A stretch of 64,000 nucleotides of DNA. Origin: 2-01-FULL-40-13 sp964433155. GTDB lineage: Bacteria; Patescibacteriota; Microgenomatia; UBA1406; GWC2-37-13. A program made the position numbers and the translations under genes. Below the pieces are notes generated by a model, which was not told the origin of the DNA, did not search any database, and saw only the letters and a program-made list of their open reading frames with translations. The DNA is taken from the NCBI GenBank assembly GCA_964433155.1, contig CAYSQE010000001.1, positions 233,381 through 297,380 of the forward strand. The letters run 5' to 3'. Shown piece by piece: positions 40,576 to 49,580 of this stretch; position 1 is the first letter of the stretch, and each line of letters begins with the position of its first letter.

Positions 40576-40604
40576 AAAATGACATGGCAACATGTCATTT
40601 TTTT
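40576..40604 (+). terminator. Terminator-like hairpin in the typA leader
   Basis: An 11-bp perfect stem (AAAATGACATG with CATGTCATTTT) closed by a GCAA tetraloop and ending in seven T (40598-40604). It lies 19 bases before the typA start codon. Because the upstream gene is divergent, only typA transcripts can meet it, so it would act as an attenuator. Confidence 0.6.
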
Positions 40605-40623
40605 GTTAGCCAAAAAATATCTT

Positions 40624-42456
40624 ATGGAAATACGAAATGTTGCTATCATCGCTCACGTTGATCATGGGAAAACGACACTGGTTGACGCTATGCTTAAACA
40701 AACCCACACTTTTAGGGAAAATCAAAAGGAAATGGCTGAAACCCTGATTATGGATTCAAACGCCCTTGAAAAAGAGAAGGGGATTACGATCCTGGCAAAA
40801 AATACTTCTGTTTTCTATAAAAATACAAAGATAAACATCATAGATACTCCCGGACATGCAGATTTTGGAGGAGAAGTCGAACGCATTATTAATATGGCTA
40901 CTGGCGCTTTGCTTCTTGTTGACGCAGCTGAAGGACCGCTTCCGCAGACAAAGTTCGTATTGAAAAAAGCTCTGGAGGCAAAGTTAAAGATCATCCTACT
41001 AATCAATAAGATAGATAAAAAAGATTCTCGACCAAAAGAAGTCTTGCGTCAAGTAGAAAATCTCTTCTTAAACATTGCCCATCACGAATCAGCTTTGCAT
41101 TTTACTACTCTTTATGCTGTTGGTCGCGACGGAAAAGTTTTTTTTGAACTCCCAGAAAAATATTCAAGTAATATAGACGGTAATTTATCCCCGCTCTTTG
41201 ACACGATACTCAGAGAAGTTCCAAATAGCAATATAAATGAGGATATGCCATTTCAAATGCTTATCTCTACACTCGATTATGATAAATATGTGGGGCGGCT
41301 TTGTGTTGGAAAAATAAACCGCGGAATACTGCAAAAAAATCAACCGCTTGCTTTGATTGATAATGACAAAGTTAAAGGAAAATATAAGGCGCTAAAACTC
41401 TTTACAAGTGAGGGTTTACAGCGAAAAGAAGTCGATAAAGTAATGGCAGGAGATATTGTCGCAATTGCTGGAATTCCAGAATTTACAATCGGTCAAACAA
41501 TTACAAATGTCAATGCACCGGAAGCTTTACCGACTATCAAGATTGAAGAACCTACAATCAAATTGACCATTGGCCCAAATACCACTCCCCTTGCTGGAAA
41601 AGAAGGCAAATTTACAACATCAAGACAAATTAAAGAGCGCCTTCTCAAAGAGAAAGAAACAAATCTCGGACTTCGAATCGAAGAAAATTCCGAAAGAACA
41701 AACTTTGTAGTATGTGGAAGGGGCGAATTACATCTGGCGATTCTTATCGAAACCATGCGAAGAGAAGGCTATGAGATGCAGGTCTCAAAACCTCATGTCA
41801 TTTATAAAGACATAGATAATATAAAATGCGAACCCAATGAGGAAGTAACCATAGATATTCCACAAGATTTTTTAGGAGTAATATCAGAAGAAATGGGAAA
41901 AAGAAAAGCAAAACTCCTCGATATGAAAACAATCAATACAAATAATGTTCTAATTACTTATGAAATATCAAGCAGAAATTTGCTTGGAGTCCGCAGTTCG
42001 TTACTTACTCAAACACGCGGAACAGTAGTCATGAATACCTATTCTTTAGGTTATAAACCCGTGGGGCCAAAGATGAATTCATTTCGTAACGGCGCCCTCA
42101 TAGCTGTAAAACCAGGTACTTCCTTGACCTACGGATTGATAAATGCTCAAAATAGAGGAATACTTTTTATCGGCCCAGGAATAGATGTATATGAGGGTAT
42201 GGTGGTCGGGTTGTCGTCGAGAGACCTTGATATAGAAGTTAATGTCTGTAAAGCTAAAAAATTGACAAATAATCGGTCAGTTGGAGAAGGTGTTTCTGAA
42301 TCGCTCGCCCCTCCTTCTGCGCTAAGCCTTGAACAAAGTCTTGATTTTATAAACGACGATGAACTTTTGGAAGTAACTCCCAGTAATTTACGTATTAGAA
42401 AACGTTATCTTTCTCAAGTCGTACGAAAAGTTAAAGAGAGGAAAGAAGATGTATAA
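40624..42456 (+). CDS. typA: Ribosome-associated GTPase TypA/BipA
   Basis: EF-G-like GTPase that assists 50S assembly at low temperature. I start it at ATG 40624 (MEIRNVAIIAHVDHGKTTL), which matches the family; the in-frame ATG at 40579 lies inside the hairpin. The 610-aa protein has G1 AHVDHGKT, G3 DTPGHADF, G4 NKID, domain II, domain III and the TypA C-terminal domain. Signature RGELHLAILIETMRREGYEM is near residue 360. No Shine-Dalgarno. A structured leader and neighbouring RRM genes suggest cold-linked control. Confidence 0.95.
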   Translation: MEIRNVAIIAHVDHGKTTLVDAMLKQTHTFRENQKEMAETLIMDSNALEKEKGITILAKNTSVFYKNTKINIIDTPGHADFGGEVERIINMATGALLLVDAAEGPLPQTKFVLKKALEAKLKIILLINKIDKKDSRPKEVLRQVENLFLNIAHHESALHFTTLYAVGRDGKVFFELPEKYSSNIDGNLSPLFDTILREVPNSNINEDMPFQMLISTLDYDKYVGRLCVGKINRGILQKNQPLALIDNDKVKGKYKALKLFTSEGLQRKEVDKVMAGDIVAIAGIPEFTIGQTITNVNAPEALPTIKIEEPTIKLTIGPNTTPLAGKEGKFTTSRQIKERLLKEKETNLGLRIEENSERTNFVVCGRGELHLAILIETMRREGYEMQVSKPHVIYKDIDNIKCEPNEEVTIDIPQDFLGVISEEMGKRKAKLLDMKTINTNNVLITYEISSRNLLGVRSSLLTQTRGTVVMNTYSLGYKPVGPKMNSFRNGALIAVKPGTSLTYGLINAQNRGILFIGPGIDVYEGMVVGLSSRDLDIEVNVCKAKKLTNNRSVGEGVSESLAPPSALSLEQSLDFINDDELLEVTPSNLRIRKRYLSQVVRKVKERKEDV

Positions 42457-42533
42457 ACTGATAGAATAATCATATATTGCCCTTGCAAACTTGAAAATTC
42501 ATGGTATATATGTAATAGACAAACAGCTAACTT

Positions 42534-43151
42534 ATGATAGAAACAACCTCATCTTACTCAAATCCACAAGGAGGAAGTAAAAATAAAAAAATAACAATCA
42601 TTATTATAGTTCTTATTGTTGCTGCACTTGCGGGTGGTATATTTATGCTTCGACAGCCTGAAAAGAAGGATGAAGCTAAAGTTGACGTCGCTGAAAAGAA
42701 AAAACCAACTCCAACAGAAAAACCTAAAATTGATAAAAAATCGGTCAGGATTCAGGTATTAAATGGCACTGGTACTCCCGGTCAGGCAAGCACGGCTGTT
42801 GAAGCTCTCAAAAAAGCCGGATATAATGCCGACAGTATCAAAACCGGCAATGCCGAGGAATTCGATACCATAGTTACAACTATCACGGCACGAGCCGGTT
42901 TTGCAGACGTTGCAAATGATATAAAAGGTGCGCTTGACGAGACTTTTGATGAGGTTAAAATCGATTCTTCAGAACTTGAGGAGAAGAGTGAGTTTGATAT
43001 TGTTATTGTAACCGGCGGTAAAAAATTTGAAGAAGAGGAAACTAAAACTACGCCAACTTTAAGTCCTACGACTGAAACCGTTAGTCCAACACCCAGCCCA
43101 ACGACTTCTGTTACGGCAACTCCAACTACAAGCCCCACCACATCACCCTAG
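42534..43151 (+). CDS. LytR_C-domain membrane protein
   Basis: A 205-aa protein with a cytosolic N-terminus, one membrane helix (about 22-42), a charged Pro/Lys/Glu linker and a LytR_C domain (SVRIQVLNGTGTPGQASTAVEALKKAGY to FDIVIVTG, about residues 71-160). The last 35 residues are a Thr/Pro/Ser repeat (TPSPTTSVTATPTT), probably a cell-wall-spanning or glycosylated tail. LytR_C is found with wall-polymer ligases, but no LCP catalytic domain is present. Function unknown. Confidence 0.8.
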   Translation: MIETTSSYSNPQGGSKNKKITIIIIVLIVAALAGGIFMLRQPEKKDEAKVDVAEKKKPTPTEKPKIDKKSVRIQVLNGTGTPGQASTAVEALKKAGYNADSIKTGNAEEFDTIVTTITARAGFADVANDIKGALDETFDEVKIDSSELEEKSEFDIVIVTGGKKFEEEETKTTPTLSPTTETVSPTPSPTTSVTATPTTSPTTSP

Positions 43152-43330
43152 TAGTTTTTTTGTTGAAATCCTATGACTGTTGTTTCACTAATCGATAAAG
43201 CAAAGCAGTCAAAACAACCATTTATCCAGTGACTTCTATAAAATATTTCGGTTTTTTTTGAAGATACTATATCTTTTCTGCAGAATGGGCAGACATACAT
43301 TACTCTATTTTTTTGCGATAGTTTTTTCAT
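43148..43330 (-). CDS. Small two-CxxC zinc-ribbon protein (60 aa)
   Basis: Two Cys pairs (CPFC near 14-17, CFDC near 39-42) with a basic/aromatic linker. The order CPxC...W-x-x-x-C-x-x-C recalls the N-terminal zinc ribbon of NrdR but lacks its RRRRECLxC core and the ATP-cone, so I do not assign that function. A start at residue 11 (MYVCPFC) is equally possible. It converges on the LytR_C gene with a 4-base overlap. Confidence 0.45.
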   Translation of the reverse strand: MKKLSQKNRVMYVCPFCRKDIVSSKKTEIFYRSHWINGCFDCFALSISETTVIGFQQKNY

Positions 43331-43434
43331 ATATTGCCTCTCTTGAATTTAGTATAGTCTTTTTATTAAATTTAGCAACAACAAAATTAGAACTTTTTAT
43401 ATCGTGAGCATTTTGACTATTTAATGAATTATAT

Positions 43435-44376
43435 TTAAGTTAATAGAATCTGCCTGACTAACGTCAAAGAGTTGAGATCATAGATAGAGACAGGAATTAT
43501 TGCCTCGTGAAATTTTTTTAATGTTTTTATTTTATCTTTAACCATCTCTTGTGAAACGAGGTCTATTTTAGTTAAGAGAATTATGGCCTTTTTGCTAAGT
43601 ATGGCTTTATTGTATTTAGAGATTTCTTCGATTACAGTTTTATAATCTCTTTCGATATTATTAGACTCAACAGAAATACAATGTAAAAGTAAAGAGACTT
43701 TTTCTATATGTTTTAAGAATCTAATTCCTAATCCTTTTCCCTTTGCAGCTCCTTCAATGAGGCCGGGTATATCGGCTATAACTTTACCTTTTAAGACTCC
43801 CAGATTGGGTTCCAACGTAGTAAATGGATAAGCAGCTGTTCTAACATTTGCTTTTGTCAGCTCATTTAATAAACTACTTTTTCCCGCATTAGGAAGTCCT
43901 ATAAGACCCAAGTCTGCTATAAGTCTAAGAATTAGCTTAACTTTTTTTTCTTGTCCCTTTTTTCCAGGTGTTGCTTTGTAAGGTGTTTGGTTTGTTGAAG
44001 TTTTAAATGAATTATTCCCAAATCCGCCTTCTCCACCCCTACATAGTAATACTTCTGTTCGTATCTCTGTTAAAGTAATTTCCTCGTTTGTATTCTCATC
44101 TACGATCGTTGTATTTATTGGGATCATTAGATGTAAATCCTTACCGTTTCCCCCAAATCTTCTATTTGAACCACCTTGCTGACCATTTTCAGCTTTAAAA
44201 AAAATTGTTTCTTTGAATTTCTTTAAATCTTTGATGTTAGAGTTTGCCGCAAAATATAAATCTCCTCCTTTTCCTCCATTCCCACCACTAGGCCCTTTTT
44301 TTTTGGCAAAAAAAGCAACCTTTCCCGGACCACCGTCACCACCTTTAACTGTTATTTGAGCTTCATCAACAAACAT
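43435..44376 (-). CDS. obg: GTPase Obg (without OCT domain)
   Basis: Ribosome-assembly and stress GTPase. The glycine-rich Obg fold (1-155, with GGDGGPGKVAFFAKKKGPSGGNGGKGG-type content) precedes a G domain with GLPNAGKSS (near 160), DIPGLIEGAAKGKGLG (switch II) and LTKIDLV (G4). At 313 aa the C-terminal OCT domain is absent. The gene is followed upstream by an HPF-like gene on the same strand, 44 bases away. Confidence 0.94.
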   Translation of the reverse strand: MFVDEAQITVKGGDGGPGKVAFFAKKKGPSGGNGGKGGDLYFAANSNIKDLKKFKETIFFKAENGQQGGSNRRFGGNGKDLHLMIPINTTIVDENTNEEITLTEIRTEVLLCRGGEGGFGNNSFKTSTNQTPYKATPGKKGQEKKVKLILRLIADLGLIGLPNAGKSSLLNELTKANVRTAAYPFTTLEPNLGVLKGKVIADIPGLIEGAAKGKGLGIRFLKHIEKVSLLLHCISVESNNIERDYKTVIEEISKYNKAILSKKAIILLTKIDLVSQEMVKDKIKTLKKFHEAIIPVSIYDLNSLTLVRQILLT

Positions 44377-44420
44377 TTTCTTCTAACAGAAATGACCTTT
44401 CGATTTTTTAAAAGGCTTTT

Positions 44421-44780
44421 TTATCCGTGTTTACGTGTACTATCTGTATGTTTTTGACGATCGGTTGAGCGAGTTTGGTTATCAATTTCTCTTGTAATGT
44501 TTTTCATGGCATCATTAATACTTCTTCTATTGCTTTCTGCTCTGATAATTTTGCCCGATCTAAGAGTCAAATGCAGCTTTACTATAAAGGTCTTATTGGA
44601 ATATCCTGCAGCATCTTTTGGCATCTCTAAGTCAATCAAAATATGTTGAATTTGAAGTCTCTTGCCGTATCTTTTAATAAATTGATCAAGAAGTATATTG
44701 AGAGTTCCTGTATGAAGTAAGTTTAAACTATTATGAGGTTTTTTCCAAATAATTGGTATTTCTTGCCGTTCTTTTTCCAT
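44421..44780 (-). CDS. Ribosome hibernation factor (HPF/RaiA)-like protein
   Basis: A 119-aa protein whose second half (KTFIVKLHLTLRSGKIIRAESNRRSINDAMKNITREIDNQT) matches the S30AE pattern: a long strand, an acidic/basic turn and a helix with regular charges. The N-terminal strand-helix (LDQFIKRYGKRLQIQHILIDL) also fits. The C-terminus is basic and His-rich (RQKHTDSTRKHG). It would bind the 30S mRNA channel in stationary phase. Moderate confidence because identity to classic HPF is low. Confidence 0.6.
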   Translation of the reverse strand: MEKERQEIPIIWKKPHNSLNLLHTGTLNILLDQFIKRYGKRLQIQHILIDLEMPKDAAGYSNKTFIVKLHLTLRSGKIIRAESNRRSINDAMKNITREIDNQTRSTDRQKHTDSTRKHG

Positions 44781-44850
44781 AAGTTTTATCTACGGTACAA
44801 GTATACTCTTATCTTTTGAAAAAAGATTATCTTTGACAATCTACAACAGT

Positions 44851-44881
44851 GTCCAGGCTCGAGGATAGAGAATGTTAGGAT
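44851..44881 (-). repeat. attC-like hairpin repeat R1
   Basis: Arms GTCCAGGC (44851-44858) and GTTAGGAT (44874-44881), TCG after the first arm, 15-base interior. Member of a six-copy family (R1-R6); the arms pair through G-U as well as Watson-Crick pairs with one A.A mismatch. Confidence 0.55.
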
Positions 44882-44978
44882 TTATACACCTGAGGTAACC
44901 TATAATAATATCCTCTTTTAATTTTATTTAAAAAGTACTAATGTAAAAATAAAGCAGTTTATTACTGGAAATTTTAAT

Positions 44979-46655
44979 ATGGAAGCAATTAATAAAATTA
45001 GACTTCGTCTGAAAAGATTCATTAAAAATAAGATTGATGCCCCAATTACAAAGCCTGTGCGAATACTCGAAGAAAAAGGGGGATACTACCTCATTTTAAA
45101 GAAGCGAAATCGAGAGAGTGCTTATCTTTCGGCAAGAAGTTTAGAAGGTTTTGATTTTGATCTTCTTGAAAATTACACCCTCCCTGATAGTTATCTAGAA
45201 AAATATAAATTCACTATTGTTGTTTCAGATCATAAAGTAAAAAACAAAAAAATTACATATTATGGAGATCGACAGATTTTTCTTTCAGGCAAAAGAAAAC
45301 CAGTAATTTCTTCCTCTTATCCGACAGAAGTTGGCGGTGTTTTTTTGTTTCCCCACGGAATTATAGTCTTATACTTCGAAAGAATAATAGAAAACGGGGT
45401 AATGTATTACAAAGCATATCTTGCTCAATTTGATAAAAAACATCCAGACAAAATGCTCTGGAAAACTGAAAATTCGATCTGGGATAGCAAAGATCATTGG
45501 CCAAAAAAAAATATAGTTTCACTTGGTGCGGTGATGGTAAAAAACAGAATCGTGATGTATTGGTATGTTGATGAACAAATCATCTATGGCGTATATCTAT
45601 CGAGCTTTTTTTCAAAACCTGAAAATATCATCAATCCAGCGAGCAAACTGCAAAGACATACTAAAAATCCAATCATTGCTCCCCGGCCGCAAAACGAATG
45701 GGAAAATTTCACTACGCTAAATCCCGCCGCAGCCTATATAAATAATAAAGTTCATATATTGTACAGAGCGCAGGGATATGATTATATTTCTACCGTCGGT
45801 TATGCAATCAGTTCGGATGGACTACATATAGATCAACGATTAGATAACCCAATTTATAGACCTAGCGAACAGTTTGAGACCAATAACACGGGTAAAGTCA
45901 GTAGTGAATTGATGTCAGCTGGCGGCTATGGCGGGTGTGAAGATCCACGTATTACTTTGATCGATGGAAGAGTCTATATGGTCTATGTAGCATTTGACGG
46001 GTGGTCGAATCTGCGTCTTGCATTAACATCTATAGACGTCAATGATTTTCTTAATCAAAGATGGAACTGGGAAAAACCAATACTCATTTCTCCACCTCAT
46101 GTCATTGATAAAAGCGGTTGTTTGCTACCTGAGAAAATCGATGGAAAATATGTTTTTTTTCACAGAGTTTTCCCAAATATACTCATTGATTTTGTTGACG
46201 ATCTCAATTTTGGCCTAAAGAGATGGTTAAAAGGAGAGTTTCAGATAAAAGTGAGGCCTGGTAAATGGGACAGCCGCAAGATTGGATCTGGCGCGCCTCC
46301 TTTGAAGACTAAAGACGGTTGGCTTTTGATATATTACGGTGTAGATGATAAAGATGCAGGAAAATATCATATTGGAGCAATGCTTCTTGATCTAAATGAC
46401 CCTACTTTAGTGCTCCATCGAACCAATAAACCCATTTTAAGTCCCAAAGAAGAATATGAAAATAGCGGATTTAAGCCGGGAATTGCATATCCGTGCGGAG
46501 CGGTGATCGTGCGAAATAATCTTTTAGTCTATTATGGAGCAGCAGATTCTGTAGTCTGTGTTGCTCAAGCAAATCTTGATACATTCTTGGAAGAACTAAA
46601 AACCGAAAGTCAAACTCATCTCTTTCCAGTAGAAATTAAGGAAGTGTATTACTAA
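44979..46655 (+). CDS. GH130-like beta-propeller glycosidase/phosphorylase
   Basis: A 558-aa protein. Residues ~225-545 match the five-bladed propeller of GH130 mannoside phosphorylases/hydrolases: HTKNPIIAPRPQNEWENFTTLNPAA, GCEDPRITLIDGRVYMVYVAF, DKSGCLLPEKIDGKYVFFHR, GSGAPPLKTKDGWLLIYYGV and YPCGAVIVRNNLLVYYGAAD. The first ~215 residues look like a decayed propeller domain. No signal peptide, so it is cytosolic. It would act on beta-mannosides or related glycans by phosphorolysis or hydrolysis. Ends one base into the next gene. Confidence 0.78.
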   Translation: MEAINKIRLRLKRFIKNKIDAPITKPVRILEEKGGYYLILKKRNRESAYLSARSLEGFDFDLLENYTLPDSYLEKYKFTIVVSDHKVKNKKITYYGDRQIFLSGKRKPVISSSYPTEVGGVFLFPHGIIVLYFERIIENGVMYYKAYLAQFDKKHPDKMLWKTENSIWDSKDHWPKKNIVSLGAVMVKNRIVMYWYVDEQIIYGVYLSSFFSKPENIINPASKLQRHTKNPIIAPRPQNEWENFTTLNPAAAYINNKVHILYRAQGYDYISTVGYAISSDGLHIDQRLDNPIYRPSEQFETNNTGKVSSELMSAGGYGGCEDPRITLIDGRVYMVYVAFDGWSNLRLALTSIDVNDFLNQRWNWEKPILISPPHVIDKSGCLLPEKIDGKYVFFHRVFPNILIDFVDDLNFGLKRWLKGEFQIKVRPGKWDSRKIGSGAPPLKTKDGWLLIYYGVDDKDAGKYHIGAMLLDLNDPTLVLHRTNKPILSPKEEYENSGFKPGIAYPCGAVIVRNNLLVYYGAADSVVCVAQANLDTFLEELKTESQTHLFPVEIKEVYY

Positions 46656-48559
46656 TGCTATTTAATAGATACCCCAGTAACCCGATACTTCAACCAAACT
46701 CTAACAATCCATGGGAAAGCTTTGCGACATTTAATGGTTCGGTCATCAAAAAAGATAATCAGTATATCATGCTGTATCGAGCAATGGGAAACGAGGTAAA
46801 TATTGATACGAAAAATTTGCAATTATCAGTCATTGGTAAAGCGGAAAGCACAGATGGATACTCATTTAGTAACAGAAAAATATTCTTCTCTCCCGAACAT
46901 GAATGGGAAAAATATGGGTGTGAAGATCCACGTATTACTAAAATAGATGATCAGTATATTACCTTTTATACAGCTCTTTCTAACTATCCGCCGAACTATT
47001 CTGAAATACGAATAGGAGTAGCTTTATCGAAAGATTTAAATACAGTACAGCAAAAACATCTAGTTACCCCATTTAACGCGAAAGCTATGGCGATGTTTCC
47101 TGAGAAAATTAATGGTCAATATACCGTGATGCTAACCGTCAATACAGACAATCCTCCTACATATATCACGTATGCCCAATTTGAAAAAATTGAGATGATA
47201 TGGGATATGAATTTTTGGAATGAATGGTATAAAGATTTGGATCGTTACATTATTCCGCTAAGAAGAGTCAATAGTGACAATATGGAGGTTGGCGCAGTCC
47301 CCATAAAGACAAGCGCTGGATGGGTTGTTATTTATTCATATATTAAACATTACTTCAGTAGTAGGATAAAAAAAGAATTCCGCATCGAGGCGGTATTACT
47401 TGATCTTAAAGAACCGCAAAAAATAATCGGTCGAATACACGGCCCTCTACTTCTTCCTCAAGAATCATATGAACAGATGGGTAATGTGCAAGATGTTGTG
47501 TTTCCTGAAGGAGCGTTGATTGAAGATAATAAGATAAGAATATATTATGGTGCAGCTGATACCTCATGTGCAGTTGCAGAAGGAAATACAAATGAGTTTA
47601 TGCAATCGTTTGAAGTGAATTCTCCCGGAACTCTGAAGTGTCAAAAGTTTCCTCACAATCCACTATTACAACCTATAGCAGAACATTCATGGGAGGCAAA
47701 AGCAGTCTTTAATCCTGCTGCTTTTGAGTTAGAAGGTAAAATATATCTTATTTATAGATCAACATCGCAAGACAATATTTCATATTTAGGAATGGCTGTA
47801 AGCTATGATGGTCTACTCATAGATGAACGAGTAAATAAACCGATCTTTCCGATTAAAGGATGTGAAGACCCGAGAATAACGCAGATCGATAACAGACTGT
47901 ATATGTTATACACGGCGTTTGATGGAAAATTACCACGGCTGGCCCTGACTTCAATCACAGTTGCTGATTTTTTAGGGAGAAATTGGGATAGATGGGAAAA
48001 TGCCAAAATAATTTCGTCTCCGGGACTTGCGGATAAAGATGGCATGCTTTTCCCCGAAAAAATTGATGGCAAATATATCATATTTCACAGAATAGAACCA
48101 AATATTAGTATAGATTATGTTGACAGTCTGAATTTTGACAATTTTTCATTTTTGAAAATATCTGGGACAATTACACCGCACAATCGAACCTGGGATGAGG
48201 CAAAGGTCGGAATCAACACACCTCCTCTCAAAACCGAAAAAGGTTGGATTATTTTTTATCACGGTATTAGTAAAATAGATCAACATTATCGGGTAGGAGT
48301 CTTGCTTCTAGACTTGAAAGATGTTACTAAAGTGATTGGTTGGACTCCATATCCGATACTCGAACCTGAGAGAATTTTTGAAAAAAGAGGCGTGACAAAT
48401 AACGTAGTCTTTCCCTGCGGATATGTTTTGAAAAATGGAATAATCTATTTGTATTATGGTGGGGCCGATAAAGTAGTCTGCGGAGCAACAGTCTCGCTAA
48501 ATGCTCTTATTGACTATCTTTTACAAAGTCGTTCCGAGAAATACCTCTCATATCCTTAA
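46655..48559 (+). CDS. Tandem GH130-like double propeller protein
   Basis: A 634-aa protein made of two GH130-like propellers (about 1-325 and 330-634). Each half has its own N-terminal NPILQPNSNNPWESFATFNG or NPLLQPIAEHSWEAKAVFNP motif, GCEDPRIT, a PEKI(N/D)G-Y block, a Gly-Ala/Asn-x-P-x-K-T block and a YYGA/GAD ending. Fusion of two such domains is unusual. With the preceding gene (TAATG overlap) this makes three good domains and one degenerate one in series. Substrate unknown. Confidence 0.75.
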   Translation: MLFNRYPSNPILQPNSNNPWESFATFNGSVIKKDNQYIMLYRAMGNEVNIDTKNLQLSVIGKAESTDGYSFSNRKIFFSPEHEWEKYGCEDPRITKIDDQYITFYTALSNYPPNYSEIRIGVALSKDLNTVQQKHLVTPFNAKAMAMFPEKINGQYTVMLTVNTDNPPTYITYAQFEKIEMIWDMNFWNEWYKDLDRYIIPLRRVNSDNMEVGAVPIKTSAGWVVIYSYIKHYFSSRIKKEFRIEAVLLDLKEPQKIIGRIHGPLLLPQESYEQMGNVQDVVFPEGALIEDNKIRIYYGAADTSCAVAEGNTNEFMQSFEVNSPGTLKCQKFPHNPLLQPIAEHSWEAKAVFNPAAFELEGKIYLIYRSTSQDNISYLGMAVSYDGLLIDERVNKPIFPIKGCEDPRITQIDNRLYMLYTAFDGKLPRLALTSITVADFLGRNWDRWENAKIISSPGLADKDGMLFPEKIDGKYIIFHRIEPNISIDYVDSLNFDNFSFLKISGTITPHNRTWDEAKVGINTPPLKTEKGWIIFYHGISKIDQHYRVGVLLLDLKDVTKVIGWTPYPILEPERIFEKRGVTNNVVFPCGYVLKNGIIYLYYGGADKVVCGATVSLNALIDYLLQSRSEKYLSYP

Positions 48560-48585
48560 AGTATAAAATGCAAAAAAGATTCGTT

Positions 48586-48612
48586 GTCCAGGCTCGCAGA
48601 CTATGTTCGCCT
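48586..48612 (-). repeat. attC-like hairpin repeat R2 (degenerate)
   Basis: Arm GTCCAGGC-TCG (48586-48596) is intact; the second arm reads GTTCGCCT (48605-48612). It lies 4 bases beyond the stop of the HAD gene on the minus strand. Confidence 0.45.
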
Positions 48613-48615
48613 ATT

Positions 48616-49257
48616 TTAAGCTAAAGACTTGATAATTTTTACAGTTATCTCTTTTATACTGTCTAAAACTAAATCAGCAAGTTCAAAACTTTCATCACCC
48701 TTAACAAATCGACTTGGAACGGCTATCACTTTCATTTTTGCATTTTTACCTGCCATGACTCCACTAGGAGCATCTTCAAATACTACGCATTCTTCCCCTA
48801 AGACTTTCAATTTATCTGCTCCTATTAGAAAGCACTGTGGATCTGGTTTACCTTTAGAGACCATTTCGCCAGTGATAAGTTCATGGAAATAATTACTTAT
48901 TCCGGTTATGTTAAAAACCAAGTCAATGTAATCTTTTTTTGAGGAGGTAACCAAAGCGGTTTTAAAATTCTGAGAAACCATTTGTAGAAAATTTTCTGCT
49001 CCATCTAATAATTTTAGTTTCTTCTTAACAAGATCGAAGAAAACCACATTTCTTTCCCTTAGTAGTTCTTCTCCAGATTTATCGATAGACATAACAGTTT
49101 TTATCCACTTATCGAACTTTTTGCCAGTTCCTTGACGATGTAGCTCTTCTGTAAACTCAAGATTATATTGTTTGAAATATATTTTATTTGCCTCAAGATA
49201 AAGTTCTTCTGAATTTACCAAAAAACCATCCATATCGATAAGTGTTGCTTTAATCAT
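48616..49257 (-). CDS. HAD hydrolase, beta-phosphoglucomutase-like
   Basis: A 213-aa HAD subfamily IA protein. Motif I DMDGFLV (residues 8-14), a helical cap, motif II LVTSSKK near 100, KGKPDP near 135 and motif IV FEDAPSGVMAGKNA near 160 are present. The KPDP and EDAxxG motifs are those of beta-phosphoglucomutase/2-deoxyglucose-6-phosphatase types. Extended -10 TGT-TAAAAT sits 6 bases before the start. It is next to the GH130-like genes, so a sugar phosphate is a plausible substrate. Confidence 0.82.
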   Translation of the reverse strand: MIKATLIDMDGFLVNSEELYLEANKIYFKQYNLEFTEELHRQGTGKKFDKWIKTVMSIDKSGEELLRERNVVFFDLVKKKLKLLDGAENFLQMVSQNFKTALVTSSKKDYIDLVFNITGISNYFHELITGEMVSKGKPDPQCFLIGADKLKVLGEECVVFEDAPSGVMAGKNAKMKVIAVPSRFVKGDESFELADLVLDSIKEITVKIIKSLA

Positions 49258-49263
49258 ATTTAC

Positions 49264-49269
49264 ATTTTA
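49264..49269 (-). promoter_or_regulatory. Extended -10 of the HAD gene in the island
   Basis: The minus strand reads TGT-TAAAAT, 6 bases before ATG 49257. Confidence 0.45.
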
Positions 49270-49327
49270 ACAAAAAGTGTTCGAACGTCCATCCGCCTAG
49301 GAAGATTTTTGAGACTAAAAATAACGT

Positions 49328-49354
49328 GCCCAGACTCGTGGAGGATGTTAGAAC
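49328..49354 (-). repeat. attC-like hairpin repeat R3
   Basis: Arms GCCCAGAC (49328-49335) and GTTAGAAC (49347-49354). The TAA in the minus-strand GTTCTAAC is the stop codon of the 64-aa gene. The run ATGTTAGAACTTTTTAT is identical in R3, R5 and R6. Confidence 0.6.
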
Positions 49355-49542
49355 TTTTTATGCTTCTTTTTGGGGAAGCGTTTTACTGTAAGCACGGCAT
49401 TTCCGTCATCTGCCAAATCAATGTCCATATGGTCTCCACTCCGAATTCTATCAGTGTCAACATTACTCAATACAACAAGACCACCCATGATTTCTTTATG
49501 AGTGGCAAAATATTCTCTTGTTACTAAAAATCCGTGGGACAT
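49348..49542 (-). CDS. Hypothetical protein (64 aa)
   Basis: Unrecognised. A mostly hydrophilic small protein with a likely beta core (GGLVVLSNVDTDRIRSGDHMDIDLADDGNAVLTV) and a basic C-terminus (KRFPKKKHKKF). The TAA stop is part of repeat R3. No clear promoter is seen, so it may be read from the 119-aa gene 38 bases upstream. Confidence 0.5.
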   Translation of the reverse strand: MSHGFLVTREYFATHKEIMGGLVVLSNVDTDRIRSGDHMDIDLADDGNAVLTVKRFPKKKHKKF

Positions 49543-49580
49543 GAGCGCTGCATGTGAAATAATCGCTCGAACTGAACCAA

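Noticed and set aside
43148..43330. NrdR repressor
   Set aside because: Only the Cys spacing is similar; the ATP-cone domain and the Arg-rich core are missing.
44979..48559. Prophage or transposon cargo
   Set aside because: No integrase, transposase, phage structural genes or flanking direct repeats are visible around the GH130-like genes.
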